From Pseudanabaena sp. M53BS1SP1A06MG (lineage in GTDB: Bacteria > Cyanobacteriota > Cyanobacteriia > Pseudanabaenales > Pseudanabaenaceae): a DNA stretch of 64,000 bases. Under the pieces are notes generated by a model. The model made no database searches. It was not told where the DNA came from and was given only the letters and a program-made list of their open reading frames with translations. Below are positions 8,994 to 18,200 of the stretch, piece by piece. Where the stretch lies: contig JADBWH010000048.1 of NCBI GenBank assembly GCA_020404105.1, forward strand, positions 1 through 64,000. The letters run 5' to 3'. The position numbers and the translations under genes are program-made. Numbering within the stretch: position 1 is the stretch's first letter; each line of letters starts with the position of its first letter.

Positions 8994-11900
8994 CTAACCT
9001 TTAAACCAGTCTTGGCTTTGTTTGAGTTCTTTGGCTTTTTTCTTGTCTCCTAAGTCTTGGGCAATGCGAGAAAAATATATAGACATTTTTTTGTAATCAG
9101 TTAGTTCACTAGCCGCAATGCGATGGACGCTAAAGCCTTTACTTTCAAGCTCATCATTAATAGCCTGATCTGTTTTTTGTCGATCGCTATTACCGTGAAT
9201 GGACTGACTTAGCCCATCTAGGTAAATGCAGATACCTTCATTTATTTCTTCTGGATCAGCATAGAAAAAATCGGGAATAGTTTTATTAAGTGGCTTTCCT
9301 AGCGATATTTCATACTGAGCAATCGGCTCAGAGAAGCCTGCACGAATCAATAAGTCTTTGAGAACTGCCTCCGCGTTGTTGACTGGCTGAGCTTTTTGCT
9401 CAGCTTGTTTTTGGGGAAATTGTGCTGGAAAATCATGAGTATAAGTCAGACTTGTTCCTAATTGATTAAACACATTTTGGGCAGTATGACGATTGAGATG
9501 GCGATGGTAAAAAGCATTTCGATAGGTCATGAGACAATCAATACAAGCTTCTTGACATTGAGAAGGACAATCGCTAACAACTTGAAGAGCTGCTGAAATA
9601 ACGCTCTCCCAAGCATCCAGAATTTGCTCTAACAAGCCAGAGCCTCCAGGCATAGGGTCATAAAGTGCGACATCAACAATTTCTTTGCCAACTTGACCAA
9701 AGACGATGATTTGCAGATCTTCGATTTCCATTTCAAGGATTTGAGCAGCACCGATACGAATCGCTTCTGCCACACTATAGGCTTCTTCACGATTAGTGCA
9801 ATTTTGGAAAATTAGCGTGTCGGCAATAGTGTCCGCATAGAAAGCAATCCGCTCTGGTTTTCTACCACATCGATCGCTATGGTCTTCTGTAAATTTATTA
9901 ATCTCTGTGTCTGAGGCAAAGGGCGATCGCGTTTGTCCACAGACTGTGCAACAGGGGTAGCCAAATTTACCTTGGTTAACTAATTGGCTGGCTCCAATAT
10001 TGACCAGTCTCAGATAGTTACCACGCTTGAACAAAATATTTTTGTTGTCCCATAGGTATCCATTACCACCACTATGACGATTTTGTTCATAACCTAAAAT
10101 CGATACTGGAAGCTGAAAACGATAGCTTTCATCGTCACTAATGTGATCTTGATGGGGGAGATCGACATCACATAGGGGAATAGCTGATAATGGGGCATCA
10201 TGTAGCCCAATACCTGAAGTTATTTCCCGAATTACTTCATTGGTAAGATCGACCTGAAAAGGGATTGGCTGAATATCTGCTCCCAACTGATACCACTTGG
10301 GGTAAAAACGATTGTTATTGGCATAGATGACATTGCCAGGAATATATTCTCTGAGGGCTGCACCAAGGGGGCGGGATAATTCAAAAGATTTTAAGCGGAT
10401 GGTGCGAGGGGTTTGGAAAGAGCCTTTAATGGAGCCTGTATCTAGTCCATAGCCAGGTAGAAAGCCCTCTGAAGCAAGGACACTATAGGTGTTAGTGTCA
10501 TCGAAGCCTTCAGCTTCTATTTGTTTTTTGCTACGTTTACCTTTTAGTTGTTTAATCAGGCGATCGCAACGTTTTTGACGCTCATCCTCTTCATAGTCTA
10601 AAGTCCCTTTTGATCTACGCAATTCATCTAAACGATTTAGCTCGGCGATCGCCCATTGGAGTCTACGCCAAACGCGATGAATCACATCTTTAAGTTTGTT
10701 AGTAGTTTCTAGAATTGTCGTTGTAATTTGTGTGGGTTCGATTAGCTCCTGAAGGACGGGGTCTTGATGAAAGACTTTTAGAATATAGGTTTCGATAAAG
10801 GCTTGATGCTCGGTAATGAGAAGATGCAGATGGTCAACATTTAGCGGTTCATTTCTGACATGATCTTCATCATTGAAAAGATATGACTTAATTTGAGTGG
10901 GCAAACATTGGTTGAAAGTATCTCGAATCTGTTTTTGTTGCGCTTGGGTTAAGTTGCTCTGTGGGGCGAGTTGTTGTAAAGCAGTGAGGATAGTAGCGTG
11001 AATATGTTTTTCCAGCATAACTGGGTTACGCAGGTTAAATCGGGGAGGAATAATCGCACCATTTAATAGTTTTAAAGGATCTTGAAAATAGGCGCGATCG
11101 TGACTAGCTGGTCGGCAGTAGGTGAGATTGACAGCCATACGATGTTGCCTACCTGCGCGTCCAGCCCTCTGCCAATAGTTGGCAGGCAATGGCGGCACAT
11201 TACGCATCAGCACTGCATCCAATGCTCCGATATTGACTCCCATTTCTAGGGTTGGCGTACAGACTAACGTGTTGATACGCTCGTTGGCTACATTTCTAAA
11301 AACGTTCTCGATATACTCTCTTTCGCTGGTTGGGACTTGGGCTGAGTGTTCGCGGGGACGCAACATCGAAAATGCTTGGTCTAAAACCATCAGATCGTAG
11401 TTATCTGGGTCTTCGGTTTCTTTTACCAAAGTGCCTTTGCAGCGATAGGCTAAACAAGCCATATTGGGAGTTGAGTGCAGATTTGTACGGCGACAGGTTT
11501 GACAACGATAAAGTCCTTCATGGGGTGTGATCTTGAGCCGATCGCCATCAATTTGATAGACTTCGCCACAGCCAGCAATGGTTTTATTCCATTTGCTTTT
11601 CAGGGCGACAGGATGCAAAAGTTGGAGTTTTTCTGTGAGTAATTCCCAGAGTTCGGCGAGGAAGCGAACTTGGATCTCTTTGTCAATTCCCCATTTTTTG
11701 GTGCATTCCATCGCAGTCGTGACACCTTTTTGACTGATCCATTGTTGGATACGGGTTTCGCTATCCTTTTCTTCACGTTCCAGTTTTAAACCTCGTGGGA
11801 CACCTTGTAAAACAGGCATATACCCGCGCTGTACTTCATAGTCCCCTTCTTTCCATTCTTTAGAAAATATCTGTCCTTCTTTGTCTAGCAAAATATTGTT

Positions 11901-14429
11901 GCGACGGGCAATATCGAGCAATGAGGAGACACCGTTACAGAGTTCTTCAGCAGCAATGCCTGTCAAATTTGACCATGTTTGGAAAAATTCTAAATTTGGA
12001 TGAAGATCGGTATAGGCGACTTTAAATCTGCCCCAAGGCTCTAATCCTAATCGCTGTTTTAAGCCAGCCGTGACTTCTCGTAGGACGTGGATTCTTAAGA
12101 AGGTTTTACGCTCATTGTTGTGGGTTGTCCCTTCTGCTTCTTTACGCGCTACTTGCCAAACTTCAGGAGCAATGCTTTCGCTGAGTTCATCGTCTTTTTC
12201 TAATAAATTGTCGAGATAGGCGGTCAAATCTCCAATCGATACGCCGCCTTCTTTGATGCGCTGGTACATGAGCGATCGCAATCTAAATCGGCGAGCATGG
12301 TCTTGCATCCATCCTGCTTGAAAGGCAGCATCTTGACGGTTATCGGCAAAGATTAGTAGACGACGACGCTCAGCATGATGAATTAGATTTTGGGCAAGGA
12401 CATGGATATCGGAGACGGTGATGGCTCGGACTGGTTTATTGGGTTCGCGATAGTCGCCTAAATACTTTTTACCTCTGGATTGGCAAGCGATGCAGGATGT
12501 TAGTTTGGCGGGATTTTTTTCTTTTTGGCGAACAACTTTTAAGACCACGAGATCACCTAATGCACCGCAGTTATCACAACGATTCTTGTGTTGGTTTTTA
12601 GATAATTCATTATCCCGTTGGACTGGGCTGGAATGGAGAGTTCCGCAGTGGCGACAGAAATAGGTGAGGGCAGTAGAGTCAGGATGGCTGGTGGCGGTAC
12701 TTTCATCATCGTCGATGTTGATTAGGCGATCTACGAGTGTGACCTTGTGACCACTTCGTTCTGCGCCAAGGGGTTGCCAAATTTGGCGCGTTCCGACAAG
12801 ACGACCTTTTTGAGGGGCTTTGTCTTTTTCGTGAAATTTGAACTCGCTTACATGGTGAGTGTAGTAGTGCTGTCCGCAAGTGGTACAGGTTGTAATTGGT
12901 AATCGGTACAGAGTGTCTTCTTTAGATTGATCGACTTCTTCACTGGATAGCCAGAGTTTGGCTGTGTCACGATCGCTAGGGAAAGTAACTACTGCTCCAC
13001 CGACACCCCGTACAAAACCATGAATGACGGGACGCAGGAGAGGGCGCTGTTGCGATCGCGAGGCGGCTCCGAGGGCTAACCAAAATAAAATTTCCGCTTC
13101 ATTAACTTTGCGGCTCAGTTGTTTGGAGAGTTTGATCGTTAGTTCATTAATTTTTTGAGGTTTGGTGAGGGTTTGGGCGAGTTGATAGATAAATTCATTG
13201 GCTGTGAGATAGCTATAGAGACTGTCTTGCCATTGTTCGGGATTAATTTGATAGCCTGCGATCGCCTGTAGAGTTTGACGGATTTGTTCGCCTGTGTCGG
13301 CTGTCTCTTCGGCACGATCGAGGGTCGTCAAAATATTTTTGAGGTGGGTATTTGCTTCTTCTCCGAGGCTGGGTGGAATCGTGCGATCGCCGCGCCAAGG
13401 ATCGTGTTGATATTGTTCGGTGACGATTTCTACAGTTTGGGCATCGACACCAAAAAATCGCGCCGCAAATTCTGTTCCTGCCGACTTACCAGTATTGGGG
13501 TCAGCAATGGTTGCGGAGGCGGCAATACAGATCGGAGCAAGATTAAGATCTGGATTCTGATACTGACAGAAGGTTTTGAGGCGGCGAATTAGACAGGCAG
13601 TTTCTGCACCCGATGCACCTGTAAAGGTATGGGCTTCATCAAAGACTAGGAATTTTAGTTGGACGTTATTGAAGAGATCTACGTCCTGTTGTCGGGTGAG
13701 CAGTAGTTCGAGTTGTTTGATATTGGTAAGCAGGATGCGTGGGGGATTATCCCGCATTGCTTGGCGCGATACCCGTTCTTCGGGGGGATAGATAGTTTGA
13801 GTTTTCTTTTTGCGTTGGGCTGCGCTGACTGCTTTTTGATAGTCCTTAGCAGATGAGCCTTGGGGGAGAGGTGTACCACTTGCATCAACAGTGTTTTGAG
13901 GGGTTTTGCCGACATACATACCAAAGCTAATGCCTGTGCCTGCCAACAGTTCGCGTAGTCTACCTAGTTGGTCTTCGGCGAGGGCGTTCATCGGATAGAC
14001 AATCACGGCGGTGATGCCTTGAGGGGATTGCCGATCGCGTAATTCTAGGCAATGGCTAATGATTGGATAGAGAAAGCATTCGGTTTTGCCTGAGCCTGTG
14101 CCTGTGGATACGAGGGTGGGTTGATGACTGGCGATCGCCCTGATTGCAGTTTCTTGATGTCCGTAGAGGGTGGGGTAGGGGATGAGGTTTTGGAGGTGAG
14201 GATGGAGTAGTTTTTCTTGGATGAGTTGGGTGACAGGTGCGCCTTCTTGGAAGATGCGGCTAAGGCTGATGTAGGGACCTTTGAAGAGAGGGGTATTGCG
14301 GGTTTGCTCAAGGCTGAGGAGTTGCCGCATTTGATCGTGTAGGTTTGGATCGGCAAAGGGATAGGTGGTTAGTTGATATTTGAGGAAGTCGGAGAGGACT
14401 TTTTCGGTGTAGAGGATGGGATTTAGCAT
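8994..14429 (-). CDS. Giant DEAH helicase with DUF1998 and C-terminal Vsr-like nuclease
   Basis: 1811 residues. The helicase core has Walker A TGTGSGKT (109-116), DEAH in LVFDEAHTF (about 263), and the C-terminal lobe with TPTLEMGVNIG (about 1058) and QRAGRAGR (about 1088). Between them are zinc-finger-like CxxC pairs (TTCTTCGQ, FCRHCG, RCDNCG, SCIACQ; about 515-640). DUF1998 with its cysteine cluster (CPSQCQEACIDC) is at about 1615-1640. The last about 130 residues carry IPDFF, IYLDG and a GFSVHRI strand, resembling Vsr/DUF559 endonucleases. DruE of Druantia is a similarly long helicase-DUF1998 protein, and DISARM splits the same parts into DrmA and DrmB (established knowledge). The likely role is anti-phage DNA translocation and cleavage (inference). 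It is the last gene of the minus-strand operon, 27 bp after xisI. Confidence 0.8.
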   Translation of the reverse strand: MLNPILYTEKVLSDFLKYQLTTYPFADPNLHDQMRQLLSLEQTRNTPLFKGPYISLSRIFQEGAPVTQLIQEKLLHPHLQNLIPYPTLYGHQETAIRAIASHQPTLVSTGTGSGKTECFLYPIISHCLELRDRQSPQGITAVIVYPMNALAEDQLGRLRELLAGTGISFGMYVGKTPQNTVDASGTPLPQGSSAKDYQKAVSAAQRKKKTQTIYPPEERVSRQAMRDNPPRILLTNIKQLELLLTRQQDVDLFNNVQLKFLVFDEAHTFTGASGAETACLIRRLKTFCQYQNPDLNLAPICIAASATIADPNTGKSAGTEFAARFFGVDAQTVEIVTEQYQHDPWRGDRTIPPSLGEEANTHLKNILTTLDRAEETADTGEQIRQTLQAIAGYQINPEQWQDSLYSYLTANEFIYQLAQTLTKPQKINELTIKLSKQLSRKVNEAEILFWLALGAASRSQQRPLLRPVIHGFVRGVGGAVVTFPSDRDTAKLWLSSEEVDQSKEDTLYRLPITTCTTCGQHYYTHHVSEFKFHEKDKAPQKGRLVGTRQIWQPLGAERSGHKVTLVDRLINIDDDESTATSHPDSTALTYFCRHCGTLHSSPVQRDNELSKNQHKNRCDNCGALGDLVVLKVVRQKEKNPAKLTSCIACQSRGKKYLGDYREPNKPVRAITVSDIHVLAQNLIHHAERRRLLIFADNRQDAAFQAGWMQDHARRFRLRSLMYQRIKEGGVSIGDLTAYLDNLLEKDDELSESIAPEVWQVARKEAEGTTHNNERKTFLRIHVLREVTAGLKQRLGLEPWGRFKVAYTDLHPNLEFFQTWSNLTGIAAEELCNGVSSLLDIARRNNILLDKEGQIFSKEWKEGDYEVQRGYMPVLQGVPRGLKLEREEKDSETRIQQWISQKGVTTAMECTKKWGIDKEIQVRFLAELWELLTEKLQLLHPVALKSKWNKTIAGCGEVYQIDGDRLKITPHEGLYRCQTCRRTNLHSTPNMACLAYRCKGTLVKETEDPDNYDLMVLDQAFSMLRPREHSAQVPTSEREYIENVFRNVANERINTLVCTPTLEMGVNIGALDAVLMRNVPPLPANYWQRAGRAGRQHRMAVNLTYCRPASHDRAYFQDPLKLLNGAIIPPRFNLRNPVMLEKHIHATILTALQQLAPQSNLTQAQQKQIRDTFNQCLPTQIKSYLFNDEDHVRNEPLNVDHLHLLITEHQAFIETYILKVFHQDPVLQELIEPTQITTTILETTNKLKDVIHRVWRRLQWAIAELNRLDELRRSKGTLDYEEDERQKRCDRLIKQLKGKRSKKQIEAEGFDDTNTYSVLASEGFLPGYGLDTGSIKGSFQTPRTIRLKSFELSRPLGAALREYIPGNVIYANNNRFYPKWYQLGADIQPIPFQVDLTNEVIREITSGIGLHDAPLSAIPLCDVDLPHQDHISDDESYRFQLPVSILGYEQNRHSGGNGYLWDNKNILFKRGNYLRLVNIGASQLVNQGKFGYPCCTVCGQTRSPFASDTEINKFTEDHSDRCGRKPERIAFYADTIADTLIFQNCTNREEAYSVAEAIRIGAAQILEMEIEDLQIIVFGQVGKEIVDVALYDPMPGGSGLLEQILDAWESVISAALQVVSDCPSQCQEACIDCLMTYRNAFYHRHLNRHTAQNVFNQLGTSLTYTHDFPAQFPQKQAEQKAQPVNNAEAVLKDLLIRAGFSEPIAQYEISLGKPLNKTIPDFFYADPEEINEGICIYLDGLSQSIHGNSDRQKTDQAINDELESKGFSVHRIAASELTDYKKMSIYFSRIAQDLGDKKKAKELKQSQDWFKG

Positions 14430-14456
14430 TAATTTGGGATTAAGTAAGGGTAAGCC

Positions 14457-14789
14457 TTAACTCACGGCGAAATCTGTGTATTGACGTAAATTGGGTGGAT
14501 CGAAGGCGAGGACAATGTTTTCTTTAGCTACGCCTAGCTCGACTAAGGTATTAGCAATGCCAATTTCTGTACCGTCCTGTTGAATCCAAATTTTGTTGTC
14601 GATAATATCGAGGTGTAAAATAACCCCATACACTCGTTTGGAATTGCGCCAACCTACATAAACCAGTTGATAGCGATCGTGTTCTATATCAAAAATGGTT
14701 TCGGCTTTGATGCGATTGTCCCAAACGAGGCGAGCGTGTTCGCTTAGGATTGTTTTGATATGTTGGCGGTATTGGGTGATGGTGTCCAT
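14457..14789 (-). CDS. xisI: XisI-like protein
   Basis: 110 residues, close to the usual XisI length. The features MDTITQYRQHI, LVYVGW, RVYGVILHLDI and KIWIQQDGTE are typical of XisI, first described as a controlling factor for excision of the fdxN element in Anabaena heterocysts. XisI is nearly always paired with XisH and is widespread outside excision elements, where the pair may act as a nuclease with its partner or antitoxin (partly inference). Its start lies inside the xisH gene (46-bp overlap), so the two are coupled. Here the pair sits inside a defence operon between a methyltransferase and a helicase. Confidence 0.9.
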   Translation of the reverse strand: MDTITQYRQHIKTILSEHARLVWDNRIKAETIFDIEHDRYQLVYVGWRNSKRVYGVILHLDIIDNKIWIQQDGTEIGIANTLVELGVAKENIVLAFDPPNLRQYTDFAVS

Positions 14790-15193
14790 TTGACTATAAG
14801 CTCCTGTTCGATATCGTAGGTAATCAGATAGATATTGTTTTGTTGAAGCAATTCTTGGACTAGGGATGTTGCAAAAAATTTGTCATATAGGTTTTCAGGG
14901 ACGGCTAGGTAAAGAATGCGATCGCTCTCTATTTTTTGGAGGGCAAGGCGATAGGTCATAAACTGTCCTAATGCTCCATAAAATTCAGATATCTTAGAAG
15001 CTCCCAAAAAACTTTTAATCTCTACTGCAATTTTAAGCTCTCCTTGCTCGGCTGCAATAATTTTTTCAGCACCGAGATCGATCGCTAGATCGAAGTTATC
15101 TGTTTGTAGAGCGTAGGGATCATGGGTGATTTGCCAATGCTCTTTTTGGAGGGCGGTTTTGACGGTTTGATGGAAGAGATCGCGGGCTGACAT
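14744..15193 (-). CDS. xisH: XisH-like PD-(D/E)XK nuclease
   Basis: 149 residues. A PD-(D/E)XK core is visible: FDLAIDLGAEKIIAAE followed by KIAVEIKSF (the ExK motif), then the helix with GALGQFMTYRLAL. XisH belongs to the restriction-endonuclease-like fold (family knowledge), but its DNA target is unknown. It starts 7 bp after the stop of the upstream methyltransferase gene and overlaps xisI, so it is cotranscribed with the defence genes. In this setting it could supply a nuclease for the array (inference), or it may be a separate XisHI module inserted between operon genes. Confidence 0.9.
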   Translation of the reverse strand: MSARDLFHQTVKTALQKEHWQITHDPYALQTDNFDLAIDLGAEKIIAAEQGELKIAVEIKSFLGASKISEFYGALGQFMTYRLALQKIESDRILYLAVPENLYDKFFATSLVQELLQQNNIYLITYDIEQELIVKWTPSPNTANISKQS

Positions 15194-15200
15194 AATTTAT

Positions 15201-18200
15201 TTACCTGTCTATCACGTTGCCGAATAGATCGACTTGGAGGGGGTTGCCGAGGAGGTCGGTGGGTGGTGTGTAGTCTGGGTCGCTGGGGAGTTTGGCGGCT
15301 TTGGTGGGTGGGGGTGGGGTTTGTTGGTCTTTGAGTAGTCTTTTTAAATTATCGGCGTTTCTTTCGCATTCCGCCCAGCTTTGGGCGGGTGTTTTGGCGA
15401 GTTGCCACGGATAAAATCTCTGTTTGTAGTTTATGGGTGCGTTGGGTGGGGTGGCGGTGTTGTCCCAGTCGGGGAGAGTGAATCGGCTGGTGACGGGTTG
15501 GGGTTGGTTGGCTCTGTCGTCATGTCCTAAGCCATAGTCGGCAAGGCGCAGGGTGTCGGGAAGCAACCAGCCTTCGCCGTCGTTGAGGTTAAGGAAGTTG
15601 TCTAAGCCGATGCGTTTGAGTTCATGGAAGGCGATGAGGGATAGAACTGTATGCCGCAATTCGGGATCTTTTTCTTTATCAACTCGCCAGAAGCCTTTGG
15701 GGTCAAGGGTACGGTAAAAAACTTTATCTCGCATAGTTTCAATTGAATGATCGCAGTTATGTAATATCCATGCGAAATCTTCAATGCTTAGTTCCCATAA
15801 TTCAGCGATCACTGCATCTAAAATACAGCGAAGTCTCAATCTTTCATAATGAGATAAAGCCCAATACTGTAATAAACTTTTGTTTTTATCTATATTTGTT
15901 TGAATCTCAAGCCAATAAACAGAAAAACAATTACTTGGCAAGGTTAAATTTGCACAGATTAAAGCCAAACTAGTTCTATATTTTTCAGCCTTTTTAGATA
16001 ATCCTGATTCATCTAATACAGACCAAGTTAGTGACTGTCCTCCTAGTCTAGAACGAATAGTAAAATCAAATGAGAATGAGTTAAGTAAAGCAAGCAATAA
16101 TAGAAGATCTATAACTGATCTTTTTTCAATAATCAATATGGGAGATTTATGACCACATGGTTTTTGGCTGGAGAATGTCGCAATCATGCTTCTAGCGTTA
16201 GTACTAGATGTGACATCCATAAATGTTATTTTTTTTCCTTTTTCAACTATCCCTCTTGAATTAGCATCTTCTAAAGACATTAAATATTGAGGTTCAATCA
16301 GCTTATCTTTAAAATCAATATCTCGCCAAACTGCTGTTCTTCCTTTGCCACTAACCCAGCCTTTTTGACTAAAATCAAATTGTCCAATCATCCGACCTTC
16401 ATATAAGGGTAGGGCGATATGCTCTACATCATCAATATGGATAAATTGGGATTTATCTCTGGAGAGAATCACGCCATTAGGACGATTGAGAATTTCTTGC
16501 CAACTGTCTTGATTTTCGGCTAACTCTTTCCAATTACCCTTGAGCCAATGCCCATATTCATCAGCAATATAGCCCTGTGCTTCCCACTTCGGACGAGGTG
16601 GAAATAGCTTAGAGTCTGCGGTCATGTGAAATTCTGTTGCGTACTCAATCCCCCAACCCTGTGGACTATCATCACCTAGCAGCACACTATTAGAATAGAT
16701 TTTTTCTAATACATCTAAATCTTTTTGGGTTCGAGTTTCTAAAAGCGACTTAGATTTAGGACTAAATTTCTTAACTTGTTCACTGGAGTAAGGCATAATA
16801 AACATCTCAGCATTTTCCCACTCTCCAATAAAATATCGAGAAAAAGCAGATTTTATCGCTGAAGTATGACCTCCTTTTTGAACAATTGTTATACAGAATT
16901 TAAAGCGATAATAAACAGAACTAAAGATTTTATTCCAATTGATAATTCCAAATAGCCAATCCCATTGATTAAATTCCAAAAACTCCGTTCTTAAAGTCGT
17001 TGCTCCCTTATCTGTATATATTCCAGAAGGCACAATCAAGCCGAGTCTGCCACCATTTGCTAAAAGAGATAGGGACAACTCCAAAAACATTTTGTAAGTA
17101 TTGATATCCGCCGAACCCTGCAAGATAAATGGGTGATTTGGGTCGGCATAGCTCTTATTGTTAGCGCGGCGATTTTGCCATAGTCCATGCAAATATTCTG
17201 ATTCTTTCGCAGAGCGAGACACACTAAATTTATCCCCAGTTTGTCCTAAATGTCCTAACTTCTCTTCATATCCCCAAGGGAACCCAACATTTTTTGTCCA
17301 GTTCGATAACGCCTTGAGCCTTGCATTATAAGCTAACCACTCTTTCTCAATTTCAGGGTTTGTCGTGAAATATTCCAATTGCTTACTAATAGCTTCCTGC
17401 TTGCCATAGGTACGATAAAGCGGGTCAACATTACTAAAAAACTCCATTGAGTTCGGCTTTTGAATTTCCCAAGGTGGATTACCAATCATGGCATTAAAAC
17501 CCTGACTTTCAGATGTAAATACATCAGGAAACTCTAATTCCCAATGGAAAAACTGATACTTCCGAGTGAGTTTTTCAATGACTTCCCTTGTCTCTACTGG
17601 CGGATTATAAAAACGGCTAGGAGTTGGCGCAAACTCTAGATCCTCACCTTCCCAAAACCACACCGCACACCAACTATCAAAAGCAAATTTTAACCTTGCC
17701 AAAGCCTCAGAATCCGCAATATTAACTCGATAAGACTCCTCCTGCTCCCAAGGATTATTTACCTGAGCATGAATCTGCTCGAACACCATCAAAGCCTGAT
17801 CGTGGATTGCCTCTGGCAACTGCGGCAAATCAAAATCAGGAAACTTTAAGCTTACTTTAGCAGGATCGAGACATTCCAATAAAACCTTTAACTCTGCCTT
17901 GACCACATTGCCGCGCAAATCCTTAATCGCCTGTGTCCACTTATCACCACTAGGCTTACCCTTCTTGTCTCGAAAATGATTCACAAACTTTGTATGATTA
18001 GCGTCGCCACCCTCACGCTCCCATGCCATCACAGGATAGTCCTGAAAGCGATCGAACCAACAACCCACCAGCGCATTCCCACACTTAATTTTGTGATCAA
18101 GGAAAGTAAAGGGCAAAGAACGATCCATTGTCTCCACCCACAGCGCCAACCGTCCTAGCTCCACTGCCAAGGGGTTAATATCCACACCATAGATGCAGTT

